Below, piece by piece: positions 20,829 through 31,836 of a DNA stretch of 64,000 nucleotides (position 1 is its first letter; each line of letters starts with the position of its first letter). Source of the stretch: Palaemon carinicauda (Eukaryota > Arthropoda > Malacostraca > Decapoda > Palaemonidae). The notes beneath the pieces are model-generated. The model searched no databases. It was not told the origin of the DNA and saw only the letters and a list, made by a program, of their open reading frames with translations. The stretch spans positions 43,960,407 through 44,024,406 of the forward strand of contig NC_090761.1 in NCBI RefSeq assembly GCF_036898095.1, in the 5' to 3' direction. A program made the translations under genes and the position numbers.

Positions 20829-20988
20829 GAGAAAATTGGTTCTGTGTTGACATGGAGTACTTGAGTACCTGCTCGACAGATGGCGCAGTTGATGTACACC
20901 CCCACCTGTATAGCGATCGCTGGCGTATTTTGTCCTTAGGTTTTTCTGCCGGGCAGCAGAGCTGACAGCTATATGATCACCGGGTAAG
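20829..20988. repeat. D3 right inverted terminal repeat
   Basis: Reverse complement of 14607-14764 with the same copy-specific bases (GACATGG, GGCGCAGTTG, TTGTCCTTAGG). Confidence 0.9.
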
Positions 20989-21025
20989 TATATTCAAAAA
21001 TTTATTTTACTAATGAAAATAACAT

Positions 21026-22030
21026 ATCTCTATATTTTATAGAAATTTATATTACATGTTTGACCCAAATTTTTTAGGGCTTGTCAAAACATTTCAGTTT
21101 AAAGGGGATGATATTTAATATTCATGTGTTAATTAACACATATTCCTAGTTATTTGTGTTTTTTATGTATTTTAATTTGAAGGTAATAAGTAAACCAAAG
21201 GCATATAATTATTTTTGGAAATTACTAGCTATGGTTTATACGATAATGATAGTAACCAACTCATGACCCTTGTTAGCTCTAAAACTTCTGGCTTGCTCAT
21301 CTTTACATTTAAAAGTTGGATTCCAATTACCTAGAAATAATTATGAAAATTGTAGCTAGGCCATCTCTTCAATAGGGACTAGGGCTAATGCAAAGTACAA
21401 ATTGTTTTACTTATTGTGTTGTGCTACCTTCCATCCTCTTATCTCTCAAGATGTCAGAGAGTATGTGAAATAATCATTTTATATGAAGAGGGAGTTGTGG
21501 CACCTAGATAGCTTTACCTGGTGTGGGGAAGTCTTCTTGAATTCAGGAGTGTGTCTAGAGATCTACTATCCATGATTATATAACTGTAAAATAATGAATT
21601 TACATTAAAGATAAATTTTTTAAAAGGTTAATTTTTGTTGTACAGTATTTATTGATTGTTTATTTACCTTATTCATGTTCTTTTTTCTTTAGTGTTAACA
21701 TCACTTTTGTTTGAGTTTTGTCACCATTTTCATGTGTTTAGTTTTTCTTCAATGTTAATATCACTTTCATTTGCTTTTCGTTACCATTTTAATGTTTATA
21801 ATTTTTCTTGATTATTAACATCATTCATTTGGTTTTTGTTACCATTTTTATGTTTATAATTTATTCAATTAAATAATAGCTCTCATCATCATTATCATAG
21901 CTCATCACGCCAAACAGCCAACCATTGAAGCGTTCTTTCATTGACATTAACTAAGTCAGAGTTATCCAAATTATAAAATAGTGGGGATGATCAGAAAATA
22001 TGATTGATGGTCTGGGTATTTTCTTCACAT
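21026..22030 (+). other. Intron sequence with a degenerate tandem repeat
   Basis: AT-rich intronic DNA between D3 and the LINE fragment. I see no exon-like segment. A degenerate tandem repeat lies at 21680-21858. Confidence 0.5.
21680..21858. repeat. Degenerate tandem repeat, about 60 bp x 3
   Basis: Three units share the order TTAACATCACTTT, TTTGTTACCATTTT, ATGTTTATAATTT. They are diverged, so this is an old minisatellite. Confidence 0.6.
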
Positions 22031-23935
22031 TTGTAGGACTAGTCAGTTTTCAGGCCCCTTTTAACTAGATTGCCACCTAGTTCTGGCCACTTCAGCTCTA
22101 GCTCTGTTGAGGGCACACGAATCATGTCTGGGAAGTAGTGCCCCATCAGCAATTTCTTCAGTGGGATCCTGCACTGCATTGTTGCATGGTAGTCTCCTGT
22201 CAGAGTCCCTCTATTGGTCCATTCTATCATTCTGCACTGGTATTTGGGCTGACAGTCCCTCCACAGTGGCAAAGCTCTTGCTGGACTTAGGTCTACATGG
22301 AATTGGCATGAGAGGATGTAATAGGTGTCTTGAGTCCAAGATTTGTTTTCTCTTTAGAATTTTGGTTGTTGTTTACAGTACTTCCTGATTTCTTGGGGGT
22401 AATACCAGTAAGTTTGTAGAAGGTATTGGTGGGAGTTGGATGTGCATGTCTCATTGAATAAAGGATCTATTTGTTTGTAATGCAATGGTCTGCTCCACAC
22501 TGATGCACCGTACTCAACTGGTGCATAGCACAGGGCTTAGGTAGCTGTTCTTAGTTTGTGAGCATTGGTTCCCCTCTTGGTTCCTGCTAGTTCTTTTAGT
22601 ATGGAATTACAAGAGCCAACCTTCCCTGGAAGCTGTTGCAGATGGGTGGCAAATGACAGAGTTCTATCAAGTGTTACCCCTAGGTACACAGGAAACTTGT
22701 GATGCTCTAGCTCTTTGCCCCACCAGAGGATCTTGAGTTTGTGATTGGCCTGTTTCTTAGGTCAAATGCACATTTTTGAGTCTTAAGGAGTTTTGGATTC
22801 AGAGACCATTTTGTCATAGTATTGTCCTATCTGCTCTAGGACAGCTGATAGTCGTGTTTTAACTTCCTGAAAGGTGGTGGCCTGTGTGGCCAGACACAGA
22901 TCGTCTGCATAGATGAATCTGTGGATGTTTGACTGGGATGGATGGTCATTAGTATTTACATAGAATAGCAGTGGTGCAAGGACTGAGCCCTGAGGTAAGC
23001 CATTCTTTTGAGCTTGCCATCTACTTTTAGTGCCACCCATCTGTGCGTAAAATCTGCAGTTTTTTATAAGGTTTCAGATTATATCCACTACAGTATTACC
23101 TTGTTTTTCAATGTTTTGGATAGCTTCAGGGGTAGGCCTCTGATATTCAGTGTCGTATGTGGCTGTTTGGTCTATGGACTTTGCTCTGGTGATTTGTCGC
23201 TGTTCCAATCTGTCCTCTATATACTGGGTTAAGTAAAGGGTCTAGCCACAGCAGGAGTGTCCTGGACTGAACCCAGCTTGCTCTGGGATGAGGAAGTTGT
23301 CTACAGTGTTTGAAATTCTGTTTAATATTCATCTCTCATAGAGTTTATAGGGAGTACATAATAATGGTAAGAGCCAGTAGCTCTTTAGGTTTGCTGGGTC
23401 TTCGTTCAGTTTCAGGAGGGCAATTACAGGACAGTACTTTAGTTTTTTTTCCTTTTCTGGTTGTTTTCTTTGTTCTTATACACGAATTAAAGAGACAACA
23501 CCTACGGTTGTGCTTTTGGGCCCAGGGGTTTCTGAAACACATTCAAAATCTCATCTATTCCTGCAGCTTTATTTGACTTTAGCAATGTGACCTCTCTCTT
23601 CAGTTAATCTAAGGTAAGGGGTGGAAGATGTCATTTCTATCTGGTAGGGCTGCCTTCATCTCTGTCTGCTGTCTCTTCCTTTTGCGACATTCTTTGTTCT
23701 TTGGTCGGTCATTTATAATCAGTAGGTGTGCATTTTCATGGGGCTTTACAGCTGCTACTCGATGTGGTGGTCTGTTCTCGAAATTGAGTTTATGGGGAGT
23801 TGACCATGATTTTTTTACTATTGTGAGTCATATCCAGGTTTTGTAGGAGGTCATGCCATTGTTGCTGACTCTGATGATTGTTGATGACTTTGAAATTATT
23901 TTACAAGTGTTCTGCAATTTTTCTTTAAGAGGAGT
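22031..23935 (-). pseudogene. Jockey-like LINE reverse transcriptase remnant
   Basis: Reading from right to left: a LLKSNKAAGIDEI segment (about 23580), an EQAGFSPGHS segment (about 23280), and an open stretch with KNGLPQGSVLAPLLF and FIYADDLCLA (22783-23040; YADD is the RT catalytic box). Then follow a YLGVTLD-like segment and a C-terminal piece ending ELKWPELGGN with a VKRGLK segment (22039-22272). Many stops and frameshifts interrupt it. The YADD box and the C-terminal domain order fit the jockey/CR1 group of non-LTR retrotransposons. No endonuclease domain or 3' tail is recognisable. Confidence 0.82.
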
Positions 23936-24174
23936 AGCATGATATATTATTATTATTTCTACAAGCTACTATGAGCCTACATTTGCATAGTATCCTGTAT
24001 AAGACAATTCAAGTTGATATTTGGAGTTTAAGGAATGATACCATTTTCTGTAACAAAGTTATCGTGAATATACTGTAAGTGAATTTATGAATAATCTCAA
24101 AATGTACTGTGATAACTTTGATAAATGTTATCTTCTGAAATATACTAATAATATATTTTTACCCATTGTTACAG

Positions 24175-24379
24175 GGTGCAAGAAGGTTAAAGTTGAGAAA
24201 TATTCCTGAGTGTTCTTCAATGTGTGGAGGTCAAGCTATAGAATATCTGGCTAGAGAGGGAAACCCAAGAGCTTTTGAGTTTCCAACTCCTATGTGGAGA
24301 TACAGGGATTGTACGTTTAGCTTCTCCGGCTTAAAATATACACTCAAGAGAACCATAGAGAAATTGGAAAAAGAATATG
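24175..24379 (+). CDS. OSGEPL1: OSGEPL1 exon, central domain (PECS, SGLK region)
   Basis: Encodes ARRLKLRNIPECSSMCGGQ, an EYLA-x-EGN segment, and CTFSFSGLKYTLKR, matching the family's ARRL, PECS-M-GG-AIE-LA-GN and FSFTGL blocks. The acceptor is TTACAG at 24171-24174 and the donor is at 24380 (GTATGA), leaving one base of a split glycine/glutamate codon (phase 1). The 3' end of an antisense jockey-like LINE fragment lies about 240 bp upstream. The next intron holds D4. Confidence 0.94.
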
Positions 24380-25402
24380 GTATGAAATTTGATCATGTTT
24401 CATTGTTGTTTAATGCTGATATTTAATTGAAAGTTTAATTTGAATATCTTAAAATATCTGATAATTTGGGAGGCATTGTCACAAATGTCAATGGTTATTG
24501 GTTCTTTTAAATAATCAACTTCTCTCTTTAATTATAATCACTTAATTTGGGTGGTTTGTTAAAAAGCAGCAACCTGAATCTAATGAAAAATTATTAATAC
24601 AGCATTTAGATTTACAATACAGATCCTGAATTGCACTTTACTTGCCCAGCCTTTTTTTTTCCCACAAATATCTAGCTTTATTTTTTTGCTCTTAGTTTTT
24701 CTGTTCTTGACTGCTTTCCTTCTTTGGTTTATAGCATGATTATTTTTGCCACATATTCTGAAATGAATTATGTAAGATAGAGAGAGCAAAGTAAAAATAT
24801 ATAACAAGTAGAGGAAAGTGAAAGTTTGGAAAGCTAGCATAGTGATAAAATAACATAATACAAAGATCATAAACAATTTATAAAAGATTACACAATTTAA
24901 GGCTTATTCATGGACAAATAAAAACAAGTTGACAGATTTCCTGTGAATGTACAAAGAATTACTTAGGATCAGAGGATAGTTTAAGGTTTTAAGATGGCTT
25001 GCCTTTATTAACCCATGCAATACATCAGCTGGGTTAGATTATTACATGTGGGGGTTGTCAATGGAAGATGATATCATTAGGAACAATAATAGATTACACA
25101 AGCTATGGTTTGAAGTGTGCACTCTATTGCCCTTTCATCATATTATCTGCTTTTATGTATCATGACCAATATCAGATGATAAGAATTTAAAAAAATTGCA
25201 TAAACTTTCATTGCAGTATACTAATAGGGCTATTAGAATAATATAAATTTGTTTCCAAGGAAAATATTCAGTTACACTAAATTTAGATACTTTGCATTGC
25301 TACAACATCCAAATCATAGAGTAAATTATCAAAAGATAAACATCGAATCTTCATTAAATCTTATGCAGTGTTTATAAAACTGTCAGGAAAGTAATATCAC
25401 AG
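24380..25402 (+). other. Intron sequence before D4, no features
   Basis: AT-rich intron 3' of the exon ending 24379. I see no coding, RNA or repeat signal. Short open stretches here are compositionally biased and not gene-like. Confidence 0.5.
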
Positions 25403-25416
25403 TTTTCAATATTAAA

Positions 25417-25576
25417 CTTACCCGATAATCATGTAGCTGTCAACTCCGTTGCCCGACAGAATTCTACGGGAGGGATACGCCAGCTATCACTATACTAGAA
25501 GGGGGTGTACTCACCAGCGCCACCTGTGGCCAGGTACTGCAGTACTTCTTGTTGACACCACCTCACTTTTTCCTCT
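25417..25576. repeat. D4 left inverted terminal repeat
   Basis: Pairs with 31974-32131. Copy-specific bases (TACTGCAGTACTTC, GTTGACACCACC) are mirrored on the right and differ from D6. Confidence 0.9.
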
Positions 25577-25784
25577 GTCGTGCTTCCGGCAAGACGTTCT
25601 GGGATATGCTTATGATTTTGGAGTATTGTTCACGGTTTTTGGTGAAGTATTTCTCTAAGATTTCAGCTGTCGCTATACTGGAAACTTTTCTATTAGCTTA
25701 GATAGCTTTTATTTGGTTTTGATTAATGGTTAACGATCTTTTTGCTTGATTTGGAATCCCCCTTGACTAACTCTTTGATTCAAG

Positions 25785-28481
25785 ATGTCTGACCTTTCAC
25801 AAGCCCCACCCCATAGACGATGTAGGTCTTGTAATAGGCGTGTTCCGAAGGCCTCGGTTGATCCTCACACCGCTTGTTCTGACTGTAGGGAAAGACCCTG
25901 TCAGTTGGAAGATCGATGTGAGGAATGCGCCGGACTTTCGGAACTTGAATTTGTTCGATTCCTGAAATATTCAACCAAGTTAGAGAGAGAGAGAGTTAGG
26001 AGGAGTTCTTCTCGCTCTTCACTTTTTTCCTCACCTCATGATCCTCAACCTTTTCCTCCCCCTGTAGTGGCTACCCCCGAACCTACTATTTGTACTCAAC
26101 CTGATATGTCCGATGTTTTGCGTGCCATTCAGGCTTTAGGTGACAAAGTGGAATCGGTGGTTAGTGATCATAAGTCTCTTATGGCAGAAGTCAAAGAACT
26201 TAAGGTCAAAAGTGCAGTGGGAGGGGATAGTGCCAGTGCTGTGCCAAGTGCTAGTGTCAGTGCGGTGCCAAGTGCTAGTGTCAGTGTCAGTGTGGTGCGT
26301 GAGGGTACTTCTGTGCGTGCCAGTCGTCCTCCCAGTCCGGGACCTCTTGCAAGCTCCCAAGCCCAGGGGAGAAGCAATGTCGAAGGGCAAAAGGGTTCGG
26401 CAGGCCTTGATCGGCGCACAGAAGTATCCTCGGTGGTTGCGGGCGTGTCTTACAGAGACCGTCACTCCCACCCGCAGACGATTGAGCCCGTCTTTTACTC
26501 GTCTGCAGAAGAAATGTCAGGGAGAAAACGCTGGACTCAGGTCTCAAGACCTCTCAAACGCAAAGTCCAGACCTCAAGAGCTCTACAACCTGGTTGCAGT
26601 CATTGGATTAGCTCTGACTCTCCGCAGTCATCAGGTGACTGCACACCTCCTAAGAGAGGTAAGGTGATGCCGCAACAGACCTCATCTTCTGTTAAGGCTT
26701 TGCCTCAGCAGACCTTAGCGTCTGTCGACCCCAAGATGACTTTGCTGCAGTCCATGCAGTCACAACTTGCGGTCTTAATGCGTGAGTGTCAGGCTGAGAA
26801 GGTTACACCTCCTCCTGCGATCGCTCCGCCTCACCGCAGTCCAGTCTGCCAGGCGTACGATGTTGAGGTTCCTCAGGATACCTTACCGCGTACTGAGTTG
26901 CCAATTACCAGCGGTGTGCAGCAACCTCCGCCTTCCTTAAGGCAACCTCAGCAATGGGAGCAGGAATCTTATGCCTTACTTCCTCCGCTTCCGCTTGCGG
27001 TTCCACCAGCGAGGCAACAATCTCTTGAGGTACGACAACCTCTTCCATCCATGAGGCAGCCACCTCAGCACTCGCTGCAGCGACCTCAACCCTCCTCAAG
27101 GCGAGAGCCTCAACTCCTTAGGCTAGCACCTCAGGAACCTCAACTCGCGAGACAAGAACTGCGTTCTGCGCAGCCGCTACCTCAACTCTCGCAGCTCACA
27201 CCTCAGGAACCTCAACTCGTTCCTCAGGAACCTGCTACTGCGCATCCGCAACCCTTACAGCAAGCGCAACTAACTCATGCTAGGAGTCAGCCACCTCAAC
27301 CCATGCGCCTACCTTCCTCTACTCTTCTTGACCAGTCTTTGCAGCCTGAACCTCAGGTTTTACCTCAGCAACAGAGACTTGAGGATGAAACCACAAGCGT
27401 TTATGCACCCGCTTGTTCAGATTCTGCTGTTCAGCATACCACTGTTACATTACCTCTCACTTCGCTACACTCTGGTGATGAGGTTTCTGAGGAGGAAGCT
27501 GCGCACCTGGATCCCTCATCAGACGTGGAGGAACCCAAGTCTTCTCCTCTACCCATTGACTTTCGTAAGGTCCTGGCTCTTTTCAGAGAGGTATACCCGG
27601 ACCATTTTGTTTCTGCTACCCCCCGCTCTCCTCCATCTGAGTTTTCGCTGGGCATGCAACCTGTTAAGTCAACTTATACTAAGCTCGTCTTTGCTAGGTC
27701 CTCTAAGAGAGCTTTAAGAATATTAGGGGAGTGGTTGCAGTCTAAACAGCAACTAGGGAAGACTTCCTTTATGTTCCCACCTACTAAGCTCACTTCTAAG
27801 GCGGGCGTATGGTATGCCACAGGAGAGGAACCAGGCTTGGGGGTCCCTGCCTCTGCCCAGGCTGACTTCTCAAGTTTGGTCGACTCTCCTCGTAGATCAG
27901 CAATGAGGCGCTCTAAGGTTTGCTGGACCTTCTCCGATTTAGACCACTTCCTAAAGGGTGTATTTCGTGCCTTTGAGATGTTCAATTTTCTAGACTGGTG
28001 CCTGGGGGCCCTGAGCAAGAAGACCTCCCCTGCGGACAAGGACTCGGCCATGCTTTTAATGTCCTGCATGGATAAAGCAATTCGGGATGGGTCTGGCGAG
28101 CTTGCTTCAATGTTTGTGTCAGGAGTTCTTAAGAAAAGGGAGCAACTTTGCACCTTTCTTTCTTCCAGCATCACACCTTGTCAAAGGTCTCAACTCCTTT
28201 TTGCTCCGCTTTCTAAGTTCTTGTTTCCCGAAGAGCTTATCAAGGATTTGTCTGCGGCCCTGATTCAGAAGGACACTCATGATCTTGTGGCCTCTTCAGC
28301 TCGTAAGACTAAGGTTGCTCCCTCAGTTCCCAGGGCTTACCGCACCCCAGTGGCTGATACTCCTGCTACAAGGTTTATTCCGCCCTTTCGTGGCAGAGCC
28401 CCCAGCCGAGGTAGCTCCCGTCCAGACTCTTCCAGGAGCAAGTCTAGGAAAGGTCCCAAGACTTCAAAAGGCAAACACTGA
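25785..28481 (+). CDS. D4 Gag-like ORF1 (898 residues)
   Basis: Intact Gag-like protein. Residues about 8-48 hold the Cys-rich N-terminus (RRCRSCNRR, DPHTACSDCRER, RCEECAGLSE), a likely zinc-binding module. Residues about 145-170 are Ser/Val/Ala repeats (SASVSAVPSASV). Residues about 315-545 are very rich in Pro and Gln. Residues about 585-870 are the conserved helical part (DFRKVLALFREVYPDHF, WLQSKQQLGKTSFMFPPTKL, LDWCLGALSKK, LLFAPLSKFLFPEEL). The tail is Arg/Ser/Lys-rich. The start MSDLS lies 210 bp inside the left ITR. It probably packages element RNA, by analogy with Gag of other retroelements. Confidence 0.87.
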   Translation: MSDLSQAPPHRRCRSCNRRVPKASVDPHTACSDCRERPCQLEDRCEECAGLSELEFVRFLKYSTKLERERVRRSSSRSSLFSSPHDPQPFPPPVVATPEPTICTQPDMSDVLRAIQALGDKVESVVSDHKSLMAEVKELKVKSAVGGDSASAVPSASVSAVPSASVSVSVVREGTSVRASRPPSPGPLASSQAQGRSNVEGQKGSAGLDRRTEVSSVVAGVSYRDRHSHPQTIEPVFYSSAEEMSGRKRWTQVSRPLKRKVQTSRALQPGCSHWISSDSPQSSGDCTPPKRGKVMPQQTSSSVKALPQQTLASVDPKMTLLQSMQSQLAVLMRECQAEKVTPPPAIAPPHRSPVCQAYDVEVPQDTLPRTELPITSGVQQPPPSLRQPQQWEQESYALLPPLPLAVPPARQQSLEVRQPLPSMRQPPQHSLQRPQPSSRREPQLLRLAPQEPQLARQELRSAQPLPQLSQLTPQEPQLVPQEPATAHPQPLQQAQLTHARSQPPQPMRLPSSTLLDQSLQPEPQVLPQQQRLEDETTSVYAPACSDSAVQHTTVTLPLTSLHSGDEVSEEEAAHLDPSSDVEEPKSSPLPIDFRKVLALFREVYPDHFVSATPRSPPSEFSLGMQPVKSTYTKLVFARSSKRALRILGEWLQSKQQLGKTSFMFPPTKLTSKAGVWYATGEEPGLGVPASAQADFSSLVDSPRRSAMRRSKVCWTFSDLDHFLKGVFRAFEMFNFLDWCLGALSKKTSPADKDSAMLLMSCMDKAIRDGSGELASMFVSGVLKKREQLCTFLSSSITPCQRSQLLFAPLSKFLFPEELIKDLSAALIQKDTHDLVASSARKTKVAPSVPRAYRTPVADTPATRFIPPFRGRAPSRGSSRPDSSRSKSRKGPKTSKGKH

Positions 28482-30540
28482 CTCTCCTCCTCTCCAGACA
28501 GCAGTAGGAGCCAGACTCAAGACCTTCTGGCAAGCTTGGGAAAAGAGAGGTGCAGACGCCCAGTCTGTCAGGTGGCTAAGGGAGGGTTACAGGATACCAT
28601 TCTGCCGCAATCCCCCTATGACCACCTCTCCCATCAACCTCTCTCCCAACTACAAGGAAAAGGACAAGAGGCTAGCGTTGCACCAGGAGGTGTCGCTCCT
28701 GTTACAGAAGAAGGCAGTGGTTATAGTCCAGGACCATCAATCCCCGGGCTTCTACAACCGTCTCTTTCTGGTGGCCAAGAAGACAGGAGGTTGGAGACCG
28801 GTGCTGGACGTCAGCGCGCTCAATGCTTATGTCACCAAGCAGACGTTCACTATGGAGACGACGAAGTCGGTCCTAGCAGCGGTCAGGCAGGAGGACTGGA
28901 TGGTCTCGTTGGATCTGAAAGACGCTTACTTTCACGTTCCTATTCATCCAGACTCCCAACCTTTCCTGAGATTCGTTTTTGGAAAGGTTGTGTAGCAATT
29001 CCAAGCCCTGTGTTTTGGCCTAAGCACAGCTCCTATGGTGTTTACGCATCTGATGAGGAATGTTGCAAAATTCCTCCACTTATCGGACATCAGAGCCTCC
29101 CTTTACTTAGACGACTGGCTGTTGAGAGCCTCCACGAGTCGTCGCTGTCTGGAGAGTCTCAACTGGACTTTGGACTTGATCAAGGAACTGGGTCTATTAG
29201 TCAACTTAGAAAAGTCCCAGCTCATTCCCTCCCAATCCATAGTTTACCTGGGAATGGAGATTCGGAGTCAGGATTTTCGGGCTTTTCCATCGGCCCCAAG
29301 GATAAGCCAAGCCCTAGATTGCATCCTGAGCATGCTGAAGAGGAACAGTTGCTCGGTGAGACAGTGGATGAGTCTCACAGGGACCCTGTCATCGTTAGCA
29401 CTGTTCGTCGAGTTAGGGAGACTCCACCTCCGCCCTCTCCAATTCCATCTAGCAGCTCATTGGGACAAGGATTTGACGCTCGAAGCAGTCTCTATCCCTG
29501 TCACCAAAGAGATGAAGACCACTCTCTTGTGGTGGAAGACCAACCTCCTTCTCAAGGAGGGCCTATCGTTAGCGATTCAGACCCCCAATCTTCATCTCTT
29601 CTCGGATGCATCAGACTCGGGCTGGGGCGCGACCTTGAACGGACAGGAATGCTCGGGAACGTGGAACAGGGAACAGGAAACGCTCCACATCAACTGCAAG
29701 GAGCTACTGGCAGTTCATTTGGCCCTTATGAACTTCAAGTCCCTCCTGCTAGGCAAGGTGGTGGAGGTGAACTCCGACAACACCACAGCCTTGGCTTACA
29801 TCTCCAAGCAGGGAGGGACCCATTCGAGGAACCTGTACGAGGTAGCAAGGGACCTCCTCATTTGGTCAAGAAGTCTAAACCTCACTCTAGTAACGAGGTT
29901 CATTCAGGGCAACATGAACGTCTCAGCAGATCGCCTAAGCAGAAAAGATCAAGTCATCCCCACGGAATGGACCCTTCACAAGAGCGTGTGCAACAGACTT
30001 TGGACCTTGTGGGGTCAGCCTACGATAGATCTGTTTGCCACCTCCATGACCAAGAGGCTTCCTTTGTACTGTTCCCCAGTTCCAGACCCAGCAGCAGTTC
30101 ATGTGGATGCTTTTCTGCTGAATTGGTCCCATCTCGACCTTTACGCATTCCCACCGTTCAAGATCATCAACAGAGTCATTCAGAAGTTCGTCTCGCACGA
30201 AGGGACACGGCTGACGCTGGTTGCTCCCCTTTGGCCTGCAAGAGAATGGTTCACAGAGGTACTACAATGGCTGGTCGACGTCCCCAGGACTCTCCCTCTA
30301 AGAGTGGACCTTCTACGTCAACCTCACGTAGACAAGGTGCACCCAAACCTCCACGCTCTTCGTCTGACTGCCTTCAGACTGTCGAAAGATTCGCTAGAGC
30401 TAGAGGCTTTTCGAAGGAGGCAGCCAGTGCGATTGCCAGAGCAAGGAGGGTATCCAATCGTAGAGTCTACCAATCCAAGTGGGAAGTCTTCCGAAGCTGG
30501 TGTAGAGCCAATGCAGTTTCCTCTACCAATACCTCTGTAA
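28279..30540 (+). pseudogene. D4 RT-RNase H-methyltransferase-like polyprotein, one TAG
   Basis: Open from ATG 28279 (in the +1 frame relative to Gag, overlapping it by 203 nt) to a stop at 30540, except for TAG at 28993-28995. Order: SPGFYNRLFLVAKK, GGWRPVLDVS, LDLKDAYFHVPIHP (motif A), then the TAG, QFQALCFGLSTAP (motif B), YLDDWLL (motif C), RNase H (LFSDASDSGWGA, HINCKELLAVHLAL, VNSDNTTALAYISKQGG), then DLFATSMTKRLP, DAFLLNW, LYAFPPFKI. The stop falls where D7 has a tyrosine. It is followed by CAA TTC, close to the leaky UAG CAR YYA context. It may be a recent null mutation or a readthrough codon. Annotated as a pseudogene with reservation. Confidence 0.85.
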
Positions 30541-31439
30541 CCCAAATAGCTGACTTCCTATTACATCTAAGGAATGAGAGATCCCTTTCGGTTCCTACGA
30601 TTAAAGGGTACAGAAGTATGTTGACTTCAGTTCTCCGCCACAGAGGTTTGGACCTTTCTTCCAACAAGGACCTTCAAGACATCCTTAAGTCTTTTGAGAC
30701 TTCTAAAGAACGTCGTTTATCCACTCCAGGCTGGAATCTAGACGTAGTCTTAAGGTTCCTTATGTCTCCTAGGTTCGAACCTCTCCAGTCAGCTTCCTTC
30801 AAGGACCTTACCCTCAAGACTCTTTTCCTCGTCTGCCTTGCAACAGCTAAAAGAGTCAGTGAGGTTCATGCCTTCAGCAAGAACATTGGGTTCACATCCG
30901 AATCTGCAACATGTTCTTTACAGCTCGGATTTTTAGCTAAGAATGAACTTCCTTCACGTCCTTGGCCTAGATCGTTTGAAATTCCTAGCCTTTCCAACAT
31001 GGTAGGTAACGAGCTAGAAAGAGTTCTTTGCCCTGTCAGAGCTCTGAAATATTATCTTAATAGGTCAAAACCTATACGAGGACAGTCAGAAGCCTTATGG
31101 TGTGCAATCAAGAAACCTTCGATGCCCATGTCCAAAAACGGAGTTTCGTATTATATAAGGCTTCTGATTAGAGAAGCCCATTCTCACATGAAGGATGAAG
31201 ACCTTGCTTTGCTGAAGGTAAGGACCCACGAAGTGAGAGCCGTAGCCACTTCGATGGCCTTTAATAAGAACCGTTCTCTGCAGAGCATTATGGATGCAAC
31301 TTATTGGAGGAGCAAGTCAGTGTTTGCATCATTTTATCTTAAAGATGTCCAGTCTCTTTACGAGAACTGCTACACCCTGGGACCATTCGTAGCAGCGAGT
31401 GCAGTAGTAGGTGAGGGCTCAGCCACTACATTCCCTTAA
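30267..31439 (+). CDS. D4 tyrosine recombinase (390 residues), intact
   Basis: Site-specific recombinase thought to integrate the circular DNA form of DIRS elements. It starts at ATG 30267 inside the RT polyprotein, in a different frame (the Gag frame), overlapping it by 274 nt. The N-terminal DNA-binding region has ARGFSKEAASAIARARR, VYQSKWEVFRSW and PTIKGYRSML. The catalytic domain has LATAKRVSEVHAFS (box I Arg), HEVRAVATS (box II His and Arg) and FASFYLKDVQSLYENC (Tyr nucleophile). No frameshift or stop, and the catalytic set R-H-R-Y is complete. The same frame is open upstream as far as 28536, but that part mirrors the RT frame and is not needed for the YR fold. Confidence 0.88.
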   Translation: MAGRRPQDSPSKSGPSTSTSRRQGAPKPPRSSSDCLQTVERFARARGFSKEAASAIARARRVSNRRVYQSKWEVFRSWCRANAVSSTNTSVTQIADFLLHLRNERSLSVPTIKGYRSMLTSVLRHRGLDLSSNKDLQDILKSFETSKERRLSTPGWNLDVVLRFLMSPRFEPLQSASFKDLTLKTLFLVCLATAKRVSEVHAFSKNIGFTSESATCSLQLGFLAKNELPSRPWPRSFEIPSLSNMVGNELERVLCPVRALKYYLNRSKPIRGQSEALWCAIKKPSMPMSKNGVSYYIRLLIREAHSHMKDEDLALLKVRTHEVRAVATSMAFNKNRSLQSIMDATYWRSKSVFASFYLKDVQSLYENCYTLGPFVAASAVVGEGSATTFP

Positions 31440-31595
31440 TCCCATAACCTTTTTAACCTTTCTCTTGAATGCTTTTATTGTTGTTTTTTGGGTTGTTACG
31501 GTAGGCTAAGAAGCCTTCCGCATCCTTTTTGATTTGGCGGGTGGTCAATTCATTCTTGAGAAGCGCCTGGGTTAGAGGTTGTGTAGAGGTCCTTT

Positions 31596-31620
31596 AGTAT
31601 GGGTTGCAGCCCTGTATACT
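31596..31620 (+). other. D4 conserved 3' hairpin
   Basis: AGTATGGGTTGCAGCCC followed by TGTATACT keeps the stem of D2 with one wobble pair. Confidence 0.6.
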
Positions 31621-31836
31621 TTAGCACCTTTGAGTTGATTCAGCCTCCTAAGAGGAACGCTGCGCTCAGTAAGGAAGACGAACTTAATAAAGGCAGAGTA
31701 ACGGTTCAAGTCGACTTCCTTACCAGGTACTTATTATTTCATTGTTATTCTGAAATAACTGATTATATGAAATACGGGATACTTAGCTATCCTTTAGTCA
31801 TGTACACTGGTTTTCACCCACCCCCCTGGGTGTGAA

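Larger units (their letters stand above)
14591..21025 (+). mobile_element. D3: coding-poor DIRS-like element, ITR type 1
   Basis: 6.4 kb with the same termini plan as D2: ITRs at 14607-14764 and 20829-20988 and an ICR at 20689-20780. In place of the 5' half of Gag it has a roughly 1-kb AT-rich leader after a short MADPS start. It keeps only broken Gag pieces and lacks the C-terminal half of Gag and most of the RT palm: Gag-like sequence passes directly to the RT end near 18190. RNase H, methyltransferase-like and YR regions are long but interrupted. Its ITRs match each other and differ from D2 at several covarying sites, so they were homogenised before insertion. Confidence 0.9.

Noticed and set aside
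24580..24876. Antisense 98-codon ORF, possible membrane peptide
   Set aside because: AT-rich intron with Phe/Leu/Ile-biased codons and no start context or similarity; expected by composition.
28536..30266. Long open frame upstream of the D4 YR (ORF of 967 codons in total)
   Set aside because: Its first two thirds is the alternative frame of the RT-RNase H ORF; the residues show no domain and are Ser/Pro/Gly-rich as expected of a shadow frame. Only the part from ATG 30267 is a real YR.
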